Assembly (NCBI GenBank): GCA_947307015.1
Contig: CAMZHV010000026.1
Coordinates: 1 to 37,519 of the forward strand
Direction of reading: 5' to 3'
Source: an uncultured Prevotellaceae bacterium
Lineage (GTDB): Bacteria > Bacteroidota > Bacteroidia > Bacteroidales > Bacteroidaceae
Length of the DNA: 37,519 bases
Positions within the stretch are counted from its first letter, which is position 1, and the number at the start of each line of letters is the position of its first letter. Below the pieces are notes generated by a model. That model was given only the letters and a program-made list of their open reading frames with translations, had not been told where the DNA came from and searched no databases. This document shows, one piece after another, positions 6,932 through 15,982 of this stretch. The position numbers and the translations under genes are program-made.

Positions 6932-9160
6932 ATGAACGTAATCACAAAGACAGTCCAGTTGCCCGATGGAAGAGAGATTTCCATTGAGACTGGCAAGCTT
7001 GCCAAGCAAGCAGACGGAGCCGTGATGCTCCGCATGGGTAACACGATGCTCCTGGCCACTGTATGTGCTGCCAAGGACGCTGTTCCCGGAACTGATTTTA
7101 TGCCCCTTCAAGTAGAGTATCGCGAGAAATATTCGGCTGCCGGACGTTTCCCCGGTGGCTTCACGAAGCGCGAAGGTAAGGCCAATGATGACGAAATCCT
7201 CACTTGTCGCCTTGTCGACCGTGCGCTCCGTCCCCTCTTCCCCAGCAACTATCATGCTGAAGTTTACGTGAATGTCAACCTCTACAGTGCCGACGGCGTG
7301 GATATGCCCGATGCACTGGCCGGTTTCGCTGCCTCGGCAGCGCTCAGCTGCTCGGACATCCCCTTCGAGGGTCCTATCTCTGAAGTCCGTGTAATCCGCA
7401 TCAACGGCGAGTACGTCGTGGATCCCACTTTCGAACAGATGAAGGATGCCGACATGGACATTATGGTCGGCGCCACCGAAGAGAACATCATGATGGTCGA
7501 GGGCGAAATGAAGGAAGTCAGCGAGCAGGATCTGCTCCAGGCTCTGAAAGTCGCTCACGAAGCCATCAAGCCCATGTGCCGCCTGCAGAAGGAACTCGCC
7601 AAGGAACTCGGCAAGGACGTCAAGCGCGAATACTGCCACGAGGTCAACGACGAGGAGCTGCGCGAGCAGGTGAACAAGGAATGCTACCAGCCCGCATACG
7701 ATATCACCAAGCAGGCTCTGGAGAAGCAGGCCCGCGCCGAAGCCTTCGAGAAGATTCGCGAGGACTTCAAGGTGCGCTATGCGGAGGCTCACGCCGACAT
7801 GGAAGCTGCTGAATTGGAAGAGAAGAACGCCCTCGTAGACCGCTACTACCACGATGTAGAGCGCGACGCTATGCGCCGTTGCATCCTCGACGAAGGCATC
7901 CGTCTCGACGGTCGCGGCACCACCGACATCCGCCCCATCTGGTGCGAAGTCAGCCCCCTGCCCGGTCCTCACGGAAGCAGCATCTTCACGCGTGGTGAGA
8001 CCCAGTCTCTCTCCACCGTCACCCTCGGCACGAAGCTCGATGAGAAGCTCGTGGATGATGTCCTCGACCGCTCCTACATGCGCTTCCTGCTGCACTATAA
8101 CTTCCCGCCCTTCTCCACGGGTGAGGCCAAGGCTCAGCGCGGTGTAGGCCGTCGTGAGATTGGTCACGGCCACCTCGCATGGCGCGCCCTGAAAGGTCAG
8201 ATTCCCGCAGACTATCCCTACACTGTCCGCGTCGTCAGCGACATCCTCGAGAGCAACGGTTCCAGCTCCATGGCTACCGTCTGCGCAGGTACGCTCGCTC
8301 TCATGGACGCCGGTGTACCCATCAAGAAGCCCGTCAGCGGTATCGCTATGGGATTAATCAAGAACCCCGGTGAAGAGAAGTATGCAGTCCTCTCCGACAT
8401 CCTCGGTGATGAAGACCACCTTGGCGATATGGACTTCAAGACCACTGGTACGAAGGACGGTCTCACCGCCACCCAGATGGATATCAAGTGCGACGGCCTG
8501 AGCTATGAGATTCTTGAGAAGGCCCTCATGCAGGCTAAGCAGGCTCGCGAGCACATCCTCGGCAAGATCTTGGAGACCATGCCCGAACCGCGTCCCGAAC
8601 TGAAGCCCCACGTGCCCCGCATCGAGCAGATCATCATCCCGAAGGAGTTCATTGGCGCTGTCATTGGCCCGGGCGGAAAGATCATCCAGGGTATGCAGGA
8701 AGACACCGGTGCCACCATCACCATCGACGAAGAGGACGGTGTGGGCAAGGTACAGGTCAGCGGTCCTAACGCCGACTGCATCAACGCCGCTCTGGCCAAG
8801 ATTCGTGCTATCGTGGCTGTGCCCGAGGTGGGCGAGGTCTATGAGGGTACCGTCCGCTCGATCATGCCTTACGGTTGCTTCGTGGAGTTCATGCCTGGCA
8901 AGGACGGTCTGTTGCACATCTCCGAGATCGACTGGAAGCGCCTCGAAACCGTCGAGGAAGCCGGCATCAAGGAAGGCGACAAGCTGACCGTGAAGCTGCT
9001 GGACATTGACCCCAAGACGGGCAAGTTCAAGCTCTCGCACCGCGTGCTCATCCCGAAGCCCGAAGGCTACGTGGAGCGTCCGCCCCGTCCCCGTCGCGAG
9101 CGCCCCGAACGTGGTGATCGTCCCGAGCGAGGCGAGCATCGTCCACGTCGCGAAGAATAA
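6932..9160 (+). CDS. pnp: Polyribonucleotide nucleotidyltransferase (PNPase)
   Basis: A 742-residue PNPase, which degrades RNA 3' to 5' by phosphorolysis and acts as a ring-shaped trimer in the cytosol. The full domain order is present: first RNase PH-like core (about 1-210, with [20 protein letters not shown] and [20 protein letters not shown]), a helical linker, second core (about 305-545, with [16 protein letters not shown] and [20 protein letters not shown]), a KH domain ([15 protein letters not shown]), an S1 domain ([20 protein letters not shown]) and an Arg/Pro/Glu-rich tail ([20 protein letters not shown]). Length and order are normal. The start at 6932 gives the usual N-terminus. A hairpin follows the stop at 9190-9218. 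Confidence 0.97.
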   Translation: MNVITKTVQLPDGREISIETGKLAKQADGAVMLRMGNTMLLATVCAAKDAVPGTDFMPLQVEYREKYSAAGRFPGGFTKREGKANDDEILTCRLVDRALRPLFPSNYHAEVYVNVNLYSADGVDMPDALAGFAASAALSCSDIPFEGPISEVRVIRINGEYVVDPTFEQMKDADMDIMVGATEENIMMVEGEMKEVSEQDLLQALKVAHEAIKPMCRLQKELAKELGKDVKREYCHEVNDEELREQVNKECYQPAYDITKQALEKQARAEAFEKIREDFKVRYAEAHADMEAAELEEKNALVDRYYHDVERDAMRRCILDEGIRLDGRGTTDIRPIWCEVSPLPGPHGSSIFTRGETQSLSTVTLGTKLDEKLVDDVLDRSYMRFLLHYNFPPFSTGEAKAQRGVGRREIGHGHLAWRALKGQIPADYPYTVRVVSDILESNGSSSMATVCAGTLALMDAGVPIKKPVSGIAMGLIKNPGEEKYAVLSDILGDEDHLGDMDFKTTGTKDGLTATQMDIKCDGLSYEILEKALMQAKQAREHILGKILETMPEPRPELKPHVPRIEQIIIPKEFIGAVIGPGGKIIQGMQEDTGATITIDEEDGVGKVQVSGPNADCINAALAKIRAIVAVPEVGEVYEGTVRSIMPYGCFVEFMPGKDGLLHISEIDWKRLETVEEAGIKEGDKLTVKLLDIDPKTGKFKLSHRVLIPKPEGYVERPPRPRRERPERGDRPERGEHRPRREE

Positions 9161-9189
9161 TCCGAGAGGTTAAAGATTCTGATATGCAA

Positions 9190-9218
9190 CGAGGGTGTGT
9201 CATTCCGACACACCCTCG
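9190..9218. terminator. Hairpin between convergent pnp and the DPP IV gene
   Basis: CGAGGGTGTGTC (9190-9201), a 5-base loop, then GACACACCCTCG (9207-9218): a perfect 12-bp stem. It has no U-tract on either side, so it is either a bidirectional terminator of a non-canonical type or an mRNA 3' end structure. Its position between converging genes supports a 3'-end role. Confidence 0.55.
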
Positions 9219-9259
9219 CTGTGTTAAGTAGGTATTCAAAATTAGTATGAGAAAGCGGT

Positions 9260-11461
9260 TCAGCGGGACAGATGATCCTGGAACCACTGCGTGATGCTGC
9301 GGTAGAGGTGGAGGCGGGTGTTGCCGCCGTAGATGCTGTGGTTGCGGTTGGTGTAGACGAGCTGGTGGAAGGGCTTGTCTGCCTGCACGAGTGCCTCGGT
9401 CATTTCAGCAGTGTTGCGGAAGTGAACATTGTCGTCGGCAGAGCCGTGGCAGATGAGCAGGGCGCCGTGGAGCTGGGCGGCACGGCTCATGGGATTGCAG
9501 TCGTAGCCCGTGCCGTTCTCTTTGGGCGTCCGCATGTAACGCTCCGTGTAGATGCTGTCGTAGAAGCGGTAGTTGGTGACGGGTGCCACGGCCACTCCTG
9601 CAGCGAACACACCACGGCCTTCGGTCATCGCCATGAGCGTCATGAAGCCGCCGTATGACCAGCCCCAGATGGCGATGCGATCCTTGTCGATGTAAGGCAG
9701 CGTGCCGAGATAGAGGGCAGTCTCGACCTGGTCCTTGGCTTCGAGCAGGCCAAGGTTCATGTAGGTCTGCTTCTCGAAAGCTGCACCGCGACCACCTGTG
9801 CCGCGTCCGTCCACGCAGACACATACGAAGCCCTGCTGTGCCAGATAGTGCTCATAGAGGCAGCCCCCCATATTGCCAGCCGACCACGAATCCAAAACTT
9901 GTTGCGAGCCAGGGCCGCTGTATTGGTACATGACGACGGGATAACGCTTTGATTCATCGAAATTCGCGGGCTTCACCATATAGCCGTTGAGCTCCACGCC
10001 TTCGCTGGTTTTGAAAGTGAAGAACTCAGGAGCCTTCAGTCCCAAGCCCGCAACCTTCGACTTCAAGGCCGCGTTGTCCTCCAAAGTCTTCAACACCTTG
10101 CCCTTGGCGTCATTGAGCGTCGTCACGGGCGGTGTGGTGATGTTGGAATAGACATTCATGAAATATTTGAAATTCTTGGAGAACGTGGCGCTGTTTGTGC
10201 CCTGCTGCTGGCTGAGCTTAGTTACAGCGCCCTTGGCATCGGCGCGGTAGACGGCTTGATACTGAGGCCCTTCCTGATTGCCGGCGAAGAAACATTCGCC
10301 CGTCTGAGGGTTATAGCCGTAGAACGCCTTGACGACATAATCGCCATTGGTCAGCGTCCGCTTAAGCGAGCCGTTGAAGTCGTAGAGATAGAGGTGGTTA
10401 AAACCACTGCGCTCGCTCATCAGCACGAAACCGTCAGCGAGGACTTGCAGGTTCTTGTAGGGATCCTCGGTGATATATTTCTCTACTTGGTCGCGCACGA
10501 GGAGCTTACATTCTGTGGAGCGTGGGTTGGCGGCATAGATGTCGAGGCGGTCCTGGTGGCGGTTCTGCGTCAGCACGAGGATGCGCTCGGGGTTGTCGGT
10601 GGCGAAGATGCGAGGCACGTAGCCGTCGGCATCGAGCGGCAGCTTCATTTGCTGGATACGGTGGCTCTTGATGTCGAAGGATTGGACGCTGACGGTGGCG
10701 TTCGTCTCGCCTGCCATGGGATATTTATAGGTGTAGGCACCCGGGTAGGCTGCAAACTCGTCGCGAGAAGGATGTGTGCCACGATAGAGGGGGAAGGAGA
10801 ACTCGGGCACGGCGGTCTCGTCGTAGCGGATCCACACGAGCATGGTGCCATCGGCATTGAAGGTGAAGGCGCGTGCGAAGGAGAACTCTTCCTCGTTGAC
10901 CCAGTCGGGTTTGCCGTTGATAATCTTGTTGAATTCGCCGTCCTTCGTCACCTGACTCTCGGCGTTGTTGAACAGGAGCTTGACGAGGAAAAGGTTGTTC
11001 TGGCGCACGAAGGCTATCATGGTGCCGTCCTGTGAGAAGGCAGGCTGTTCTTGCGGGCCGCCGTCGCTCAGCGGCACAAGGGTTTGGTTGCGGACATTAT
11101 AGATGTAGTAAACGGCCGTGTAGGAGTGGCGATAGATGTTCTTGCGATCCGTTTCGATAAGGATGGTCTGCTCATCGGGACTCATGATGTAGCCGCTGAA
11201 GCTATTGATGCGCACATCGCCGCGCGCCGTGGCGGGGTCAAAGAGGACGTCGGTCTGCTCGCCCGTGTGGAACGAGCGGGCCACAATCTTGCCATCGACA
11301 ATCTGACTGTAGCGTTCGCCGTCGTTCAGGGGGCGTACGCCGCTGACGTTGCGCGCGCTATATTGTCCGCGAACGAGATCTTCGAGCACGAAGCCGCCGG
11401 CCATTGTCGGGGTGAGGACAGCCATCATAAAGGCTGTAGCGAGTAGCAGTATTTTCTTCAT
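9260..11461 (-). CDS. Dipeptidyl peptidase IV (S9 family prolyl peptidase), exported
   Basis: A 733-residue S9B-type peptidase that removes X-Pro dipeptides from peptide N-termini, probably in the periplasm or at the surface. The start at 11461 gives a signal peptide (MKKILLLATAFMMAVLTPTMA) and fits the promoter at 11494-11501; an in-frame Met at 11602 would read through that promoter. The N-terminal half is the beta-propeller (DPPIV_N) with blocks such as RYDETAVPEFSFPLY. The C-terminal alpha/beta-hydrolase has the nucleophile GWSYGG (Ser about 602), then CHGSADDNVHF and TNRNHSIYGG with the acid and histidine. It converges on pnp. Confidence 0.93.
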   Translation of the reverse strand: MKKILLLATAFMMAVLTPTMAGGFVLEDLVRGQYSARNVSGVRPLNDGERYSQIVDGKIVARSFHTGEQTDVLFDPATARGDVRINSFSGYIMSPDEQTILIETDRKNIYRHSYTAVYYIYNVRNQTLVPLSDGGPQEQPAFSQDGTMIAFVRQNNLFLVKLLFNNAESQVTKDGEFNKIINGKPDWVNEEEFSFARAFTFNADGTMLVWIRYDETAVPEFSFPLYRGTHPSRDEFAAYPGAYTYKYPMAGETNATVSVQSFDIKSHRIQQMKLPLDADGYVPRIFATDNPERILVLTQNRHQDRLDIYAANPRSTECKLLVRDQVEKYITEDPYKNLQVLADGFVLMSERSGFNHLYLYDFNGSLKRTLTNGDYVVKAFYGYNPQTGECFFAGNQEGPQYQAVYRADAKGAVTKLSQQQGTNSATFSKNFKYFMNVYSNITTPPVTTLNDAKGKVLKTLEDNAALKSKVAGLGLKAPEFFTFKTSEGVELNGYMVKPANFDESKRYPVVMYQYSGPGSQQVLDSWSAGNMGGCLYEHYLAQQGFVCVCVDGRGTGGRGAAFEKQTYMNLGLLEAKDQVETALYLGTLPYIDKDRIAIWGWSYGGFMTLMAMTEGRGVFAAGVAVAPVTNYRFYDSIYTERYMRTPKENGTGYDCNPMSRAAQLHGALLICHGSADDNVHFRNTAEMTEALVQADKPFHQLVYTNRNHSIYGGNTRLHLYRSITQWFQDHLSR

Positions 11462-11493
11462 CGTGATGAGGTGTTTAGTCGTTTTTTGTGCCA

Positions 11494-11525
11494 CAAAGGT
11501 AACAAATGTTTCCCGTGCCTCCAAA
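11494..11525 (-). promoter_or_regulatory. Promoter of the DPP IV gene
   Basis: On the coding strand the -33 TTTG is at 11525-11522 and the -7 TACCTTTG at 11501-11494, with a 20-base gap, matching the Bacteroidota consensus. The start codon lies about 33 bases downstream. Confidence 0.7.
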
Positions 11526-11562
11526 TTTTCTCGTCTCTTGCTTCGTTTTTCTGCGAAAAACT

Positions 11563-11593
11563 TTTGTAGGAAACGAGAAAAGCAGTATTTTTG
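11563..11593 (+). promoter_or_regulatory. Promoter of gdhA
   Basis: TTTG at 11563-11566 and TATTTTTG at 11586-11593, with a 19-base gap, match the Bacteroidota -33/-7 pattern. The gdhA ATG is 72 bases further on. The DPP IV promoter lies about 40 bases away on the other strand. Confidence 0.7.
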
Positions 11594-11665
11594 TGCTGTC
11601 ATAATAGAATAAAGACATCACGAAAGACTAATTTTACCTATACAAACGCTTAAAATTAACTTACT

Positions 11666-13003
11666 ATGAAGATTGAAACCATCATGGCTAACCTGGAGGC
11701 CAAACATCCGGGCGAGAAGGAGTATTTGCAGGCCGTGCGCGAAGTGCTCATGAGCATCGAGGAGGTCTACAACCAGCACCCCGAGTTCGAGCGCGCCAAA
11801 CTCATTGAACGCCTTGTGGAGCCTGAGCGTATCATCACTTTCCGCGTGCCCTGGGTGGACGACAAGGGCGAGGTGCAGGTGAATCTCGGCTACCGCGTGC
11901 AGTTCAATTCAGCCATCGGTCCCTACAAGGGCGGCTTACGTTTCCACGCGAGCGTGAACCTTAGTATATTAAAGTTCCTCGGTTTCGAGCAGACGTTCAA
12001 GAATGCGCTCACCACGCTGCCTATGGGCGGCGGCAAGGGTGGATCGGACTTCAGCCCGCGTGGCAAGAGCGACGCAGAGATCATGCGCTTCTGCCAGGCC
12101 TTCATGAGCGAGCTGTTCCGCTATATCGGCCCCGAGGTTGACGTGCCAGCAGGTGACATCGGTGTCGGAGCCCGTGAGATTGGCTACCTCTTCGGACAGT
12201 ATAAGAAGCTGACACGCGACTGGAGCGGCGTGCTCACCGGCAAGGGTCTCGAGTATGGCGGCTCGCTGGTGCGTCCCGAAGCAACGGGCTTCGGCGGTCT
12301 TTACTTTGTCAATGAGATGCTCAACACCCACGGCAAGAGCATCGAGGGTAAGACGGTGGCCATCAGTGGCTTTGGTAATGTTGCCTGGGGCGCCGCCACG
12401 AAGGCCACACAGCTTGGTGCTAAGGTCGTCACCATCAGCGGTCCCGACGGTTATATCTACGATCCTACGGGCATCAGCGGCGAGAAAATCGACTACTTGC
12501 TGGAGCTCCGTAATTCGGGCAACGACATTTGCGAGCCATACGCCGATGAATTCCCCGAAGCCAAGTTCTTCCCAAACAAGAAACCGTGGGAGGTCAAGTG
12601 TGACATTGCGCTGCCATGTGCTACGCAGAACGAACTCAACGGCGAGGATGCCAAGCAGCTTATTGCCAATGGCGTGCAGTGTGTCGGAGAGATCTCGAAT
12701 ATGGGTTGCACGCCCGAAGCTATCGACGCTTTCATCGAAGCCAAGATGATCTTCGCTCCTGGCAAGGCTGTCAACGCGGGTGGCGTGGCAACCAGCGGAT
12801 TAGAGATGAGCCAGAACGCCATGCACATCAGCTGGAGCGCTGAAGAAGTGGATCAACGTCTGCACGGGATTATGCACGCCATCCACGCGCAGTGTGTCAA
12901 GTATGGCACTGAACCCGACGGCTATGTCAATTACGTCAAAGGCGCCAACATCGCTGGCTTCATGAAAGTGGCCAAAGCGATGATGGCACAAGGAATTGTT
13001 TAA
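11666..13003 (+). CDS. gdhA: Glutamate dehydrogenase, hexameric class, probably NADP(H)-dependent
   Basis: A 445-residue enzyme interconverting 2-oxoglutarate plus ammonia and glutamate. Family signatures are present: GPYKGGLRFH (Lys88), PMGGGKGGSDF with the catalytic Lys124, DVPAGDIGVGAREIGYLFGQ and the nucleotide-binding AISGFGNVAWGAA, with VNAGGVATSGLEMSQN near the C-terminus. The length is typical of the roughly 450-residue NADP-linked class; cofactor preference is inferred from that resemblance. The start matches the family N-terminus. radA follows after 8 bases and is probably co-transcribed. Confidence 0.95.
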   Translation: MKIETIMANLEAKHPGEKEYLQAVREVLMSIEEVYNQHPEFERAKLIERLVEPERIITFRVPWVDDKGEVQVNLGYRVQFNSAIGPYKGGLRFHASVNLSILKFLGFEQTFKNALTTLPMGGGKGGSDFSPRGKSDAEIMRFCQAFMSELFRYIGPEVDVPAGDIGVGAREIGYLFGQYKKLTRDWSGVLTGKGLEYGGSLVRPEATGFGGLYFVNEMLNTHGKSIEGKTVAISGFGNVAWGAATKATQLGAKVVTISGPDGYIYDPTGISGEKIDYLLELRNSGNDICEPYADEFPEAKFFPNKKPWEVKCDIALPCATQNELNGEDAKQLIANGVQCVGEISNMGCTPEAIDAFIEAKMIFAPGKAVNAGGVATSGLEMSQNAMHISWSAEEVDQRLHGIMHAIHAQCVKYGTEPDGYVNYVKGANIAGFMKVAKAMMAQGIV

Positions 13004-13011
13004 GGTTTTCT

Positions 13012-14478
13012 ATGGCGAAGGACAAGATCATGTATGTCTGCGACAACTGCGGACAGGAGAGTGCGAAATGGATAGGCAAGTGCCCGTCTTGCGGACAATG
13101 GAACACCTTCAAGGAGTTCCGCGTACGACCCGCTTCTAACCCCTCCCGTAGGGGAGGGGAACGCCTCCCCCTGACGGGGGAGGTCGGGAGGGGGGCTTCT
13201 CCCGTGCCTCTCTCTCAGATTGATGCTACCGAGGAGCCGCGCATGGATCTGCACGACAACGAGCTCAATCGTGTGCTCGGAGGTGGTCTCGTGCCCGGCA
13301 GCCTCGTGCTTCTTGGCGGTGAGCCCGGTATCGGCAAATCGACGCTCGTGCTGCAAACCATCCTTCGCCTCACCGACAAGAAGGTGCTGTATGTCAGCGG
13401 CGAGGAGAGCGCTCGTCAGTTGAAACTCAGGGCAGACAGACTACAGACTCACTCCCAAACGCCTCACGTCAGGGAAGGGAGTGGGCAGCGCGAAGCTGAT
13501 TTGATGGTAGTATGCGACACCTCTCTCGAAGCCATCTTTAAACACATTGAGACAGAGCGTCCTGATCTTGTTATCATCGACTCCATCCAAACCATCTCCA
13601 CCGAAACCGTAGAGTCCTCGCCTGGCAGCCTCTCGCAAATCCGCGAGTGTGCCGCCGCCCTCCTGAAATACGTCAAAGGCGGTAGCACTCCCATCCCTCC
13701 CGGGGGAGAAGCTGGGGGAGAGGCCCTTCCTTCCATCATCCTCATTGGTCATATCACCAAGGAGGGCACGTTGGCAGGGCCTAAAGTCTTGGAACATATT
13801 GTAGATACTGTGCTTCAGTTCGAGGGCGACCAACATTACCTCTATCGCATCCTACGCTCGCAGAAGAACCGCTTCGGCTCTACGTCCGAGCTTGGCATCT
13901 ATGAGATGAGGCAGGACGGTCTGCGCCCTGTGGCCAATCCCTCGGAACTCCTGCTCACCGACAATCAGGAAGGTCTCTCGGGCATCGCCATCGCTGCTGC
14001 CATCGAGGGTGTACGACCCTTTCTCATCGAGACGCAGGCACTGGTGTCCACTGCTGCCTATGGCACTGCCCAACGCTCTGCCAATGGTTTCGACTACCGC
14101 CGCCTGAATATGCTCCTTGCCGTCCTTGAAAAGCGTGTAGGTTTCAAGCTCGCACAGAAGGACGTTTTCTTGAATATCGCTGGAGGATTGCGTGTGACGG
14201 ATACGGCCATCGACCTCGCTGTCATTGCGGCCATCCTCAGTTCAAATGTTGACACTGCCATTGACTCCGATGTTTGCCTCTGCGGCGAAGTTGGACTTTC
14301 GGGCGAGATTCGCCCTGTGAGCCGCATCGAACAGCGCATCGCCGAAGCCCAGAAGCTCGGCTTCCATCGCATCCTCATCCCCGCCGCCAATCTCAAGGCC
14401 ATTAATCCCCACAACTTCGACATCGAGATAGCGCCCTGCCGTCGTGTCGAAGATGCTTTCCGGGCCCTCTTCGGATAG
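13012..14478 (+). CDS. radA: DNA repair protein RadA with apparent extra in-frame repeat segments
   Basis: A 488-residue RadA/Sms, the RecA-like ATPase that helps process recombination intermediates. In order: a four-Cys zinc finger (CDNCG...CPSCG, Cys10, 13, 24, 27), Walker A GEPGIGKST (about 104-111), Walker B-like LVIIDSIQ, the RadA motif KNRFG (about 285-289), and a Lon-like C-terminal domain (KDVFLNIAGGLRVTDTAIDL). It is about 30 residues longer than the roughly 455-460 usual for the family. The surplus sits at three places: residues 41-65 (PSRRGGERLPLTGEVGRGA), 145-161 (THSQTPHVREGSGQR) and 224-240 (GSTPIPPGGEAGGEA). The first and third are clearly encoded by GC-rich hairpin elements and the second by a degraded one. 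They lie in the linker and in loops, so the enzyme may still work. The gene converges on the decarboxylase operon. Confidence 0.95.
   Translation: MAKDKIMYVCDNCGQESAKWIGKCPSCGQWNTFKEFRVRPASNPSRRGGERLPLTGEVGRGASPVPLSQIDATEEPRMDLHDNELNRVLGGGLVPGSLVLLGGEPGIGKSTLVLQTILRLTDKKVLYVSGEESARQLKLRADRLQTHSQTPHVREGSGQREADLMVVCDTSLEAIFKHIETERPDLVIIDSIQTISTETVESSPGSLSQIRECAAALLKYVKGGSTPIPPGGEAGGEALPSIILIGHITKEGTLAGPKVLEHIVDTVLQFEGDQHYLYRILRSQKNRFGSTSELGIYEMRQDGLRPVANPSELLLTDNQEGLSGIAIAAAIEGVRPFLIETQALVSTAAYGTAQRSANGFDYRRLNMLLAVLEKRVGFKLAQKDVFLNIAGGLRVTDTAIDLAVIAAILSSNVDTAIDSDVCLCGEVGLSGEIRPVSRIEQRIAEAQKLGFHRILIPAANLKAINPHNFDIEIAPCRRVEDAFRALFG
13134..13204 (+). repeat. GC-rich double hairpin element in frame in radA
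   Basis: Two palindromes in tandem: CCCCTCCCGTAGGGGAGGGG, then CCTCCCCCTGACGGGGGAGG followed by TCGGGAGGGGGG. They fall in the linker between the zinc finger and the ATPase core, keep the frame and contain no stop. Confidence 0.8.
13440..13487 (+). repeat. Degraded GC-rich element in frame in radA
   Basis: ACTCCCAAACGCCTCACGTC then AGGGAAGGGAGTGGG: imperfect arms ACTCCC/GGGAGT. It encodes THSQTPHVREGSGQ, between the conserved LKLRADRL and the following strand, where other RadA proteins have a shorter loop. Confidence 0.5.
13688..13731 (+). repeat. GC-rich hairpin element in frame in radA
   Basis: CTCCCATCCCTCCCGGGGGA then GAAGCTGGGGGAGAGG. It encodes STPIPPGGEAGGEALP immediately before the conserved IILIGHITKEG strand, in a loop that is about 15 residues shorter in E. 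coli RadA as I recall it. Confidence 0.65.
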
Positions 14479-14516
14479 CTTTACATGGGTTTGGGGTCAG
14501 GAAGTGAGTAAAAATG

Positions 14517-14557
14517 AAAAGATGCTTTGCTTCCATTGCGGGAGCAAAGCATCTTTT
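14517..14557. terminator. Bidirectional terminator between radA and the decarboxylase operon
   Basis: AAAAGATGCTTTGCT (14517-14531), an 11-base loop and AGCAAAGCATCTTTT (14543-14557): a perfect 15-bp stem with A-run and T-run ends. It can terminate radA and, read the other way, the last gene of the minus-strand operon. Confidence 0.85.
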
Positions 14558-14575
14558 CTTGGTATAATATGGCGA

Positions 14576-15910
14576 TTAGCCGAGGAAGCTGAGGAGGATA
14601 CCTGCAGCAACGGCAGAACCGATGACACCAGCCACGTTCGGACCCATGGCGTGCATGAGCAGGAAGTTGCGCGGGTCAGCTTTAGCACCTTCGGTCTGCG
14701 AGACGCGGGCAGCCATAGGCACGGCGCTGACACCAGCAGAGCCGATGAGCGGGTTGATCTTCTCCTTCAGGAACAAGTTCATCAGTTTGGCCAAAAGCAC
14801 ACCACCAGCAGTACCTACACCAAAGGCTATGATGCCGAAGATGAGGATTTTGAGCGTTTGCCAGTTGAGGAAGGCTTCAGCGGTAGCGGTGGCGCCAACG
14901 GTGGTGCCGAGGAAGATGACCACAATATTATTCAGCTCGTTCTGTGCGGCCTTGCTCAGGCGTTCCACAACGCCGCTCTCCTTCATCAAGTTACCCAGCA
15001 TGAGGCATCCGATGAGCGTAGCAGCGCTTGGCAGAATCAAGCTGACGATGATGGCGACGCAGATGGGGAAGAGGATCTTCTCCTTCTTCGACACGGTGCG
15101 CAGCTGTGACATGCGGATCTTGCGCTCCTTCTCGGTGGTCAGGGCGCGCATGATGGGCGGCTGGATGACCGGCACGAGTGCCATATAAGAGTAGGCAGCT
15201 ACGGCGATGGGGCCGAGGAGGTGAGGCGCCAGCTTCGAGGTAAGGAAGATGGCCGTTGGACCGTCGGCACCACCAATAATGCCGATGCTGGCAGCTTCCT
15301 GCATGTTGAAGCCCATCCAATCAATCTGCATGAAAAGGAAGGTGGCGAAGATACCGAGCTGTGCGGCAGCGCCTAAGAGCAGGCTCTTGGGGTTGGCGAT
15401 GAGCGGTCCGAAGTCGGTCATGGCTCCCACACCGAGGAAGATCAGACACGGATAAACGCCAGCCTTAACGCCGATATAGAGGACGTCCAAGAGGCCACCC
15501 TCAGCCATAATGTGACGGTAGGAGTGGTAGAACGGGCTGCTGGGGTTCAGGAACTCATCGTTCCACAGGGTCGTGTGGAAGAGACCGCCGCCGGGGATGT
15601 TGGACAGCAGCATACCGAAGGCGATGGGCAGCAACAGCAGCGGCTCGTACTGCTTCTTGATGGCCAGATAGAGCAGCAGGCAGGCGATGCAGATCATCAC
15701 CGCATTCTTCCAGCCTTCGCCGATGAAGAAGCTTGTGAAGCCCATCTCGCCGAAGAACTTGCCCATGGCAGAACCGAAGTCGAAGCTTTGGGCGGAGGCC
15801 ATCAGAGGAATAAATAATAGTGCGAAGAATAGGAATACTCTCCCCCCGCCCTCCCTAAAAGGGAGGGAACGATTACCTTCGCCCTTGAAATAATTAATGA
15901 TTTTATTCAT
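14576..15910 (-). CDS. Na+-translocating decarboxylase beta subunit (methylmalonyl-CoA decarboxylase type)
   Basis: A 444-residue membrane protein of the OadB/MmdB/GcdB family, the subunit that decarboxylates carboxybiotin and moves Na+ across the inner membrane. Family hallmarks are [16 protein letters not shown] sequence (here [20 protein letters not shown]), [21 protein letters not shown] and the end [19 protein letters not shown], among many membrane segments. The N-terminus has an added leader with a signal-like stretch ([13 protein letters not shown]) and, before it, [12 protein letters not shown] encoded by a GC-rich hairpin element (15838-15867). It is last in the operon, 72 bases after the biotin carrier. 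Substrate is inferred from the alpha subunit and lineage. Confidence 0.92.
   Translation of the reverse strand: MNKIINYFKGEGNRSLPFREGGGRVFLFFALLFIPLMASAQSFDFGSAMGKFFGEMGFTSFFIGEGWKNAVMICIACLLLYLAIKKQYEPLLLLPIAFGMLLSNIPGGGLFHTTLWNDEFLNPSSPFYHSYRHIMAEGGLLDVLYIGVKAGVYPCLIFLGVGAMTDFGPLIANPKSLLLGAAAQLGIFATFLFMQIDWMGFNMQEAASIGIIGGADGPTAIFLTSKLAPHLLGPIAVAAYSYMALVPVIQPPIMRALTTEKERKIRMSQLRTVSKKEKILFPICVAIIVSLILPSAATLIGCLMLGNLMKESGVVERLSKAAQNELNNIVVIFLGTTVGATATAEAFLNWQTLKILIFGIIAFGVGTAGGVLLAKLMNLFLKEKINPLIGSAGVSAVPMAARVSQTEGAKADPRNFLLMHAMGPNVAGVIGSAVAAGILLSFLG
15838..15867 (-). repeat. GC-rich hairpin element in the beta-subunit N-terminus (left arm of a pair)
   Basis: The inner palindrome is CCCTCCCTAAAAGGGAGGG, preceded by CTCTCCCCCCG. 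It lies in frame in codons about 15-25 of the beta subunit. It is nearly identical, in reverse orientation, to 15947-15976. Confidence 0.8.
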
Positions 15911-15946
15911 TTTCCTTTTGTTTACAATTCTTGTTAAGTGACTGCC

Positions 15947-15976
15947 CCCTCCCTCATAGGGAGGGCGGGGGGAGAG
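15947..15976 (+). repeat. GC-rich hairpin element (right arm of a pair)
   Basis: The inner palindrome is CCCTCCCTCATAGGGAGGG, followed by CGGGGGGAGAG. Its reverse complement matches 15838-15867 at about 28 of 30 bases. The two enclose 79 bases with the ribosome-binding region and first codons of the beta subunit. Confidence 0.8.
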
Positions 15977-15982
15977 TCCTCT

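Noticed and set aside
6773..8173. A 466-codon minus-strand reading frame across the start of pnp
   Set aside because: It is antisense to PNPase, runs across the pnp promoter and repeats, and has no recognisable domain.
13012..14478. radA as a pseudogene because of its insertions
   Set aside because: The frame is open throughout and the zinc finger, Walker motifs, KNRFG and the Lon-like domain are intact, so a working protein is more likely.
15838..15976. Phase-variable invertible promoter (inverton)
   Set aside because: The arms enclose the ribosome-binding region and first codons, not a recognisable promoter, and one arm is inside the coding region; no recombinase is nearby. Kept only as an inverted-pair finding.
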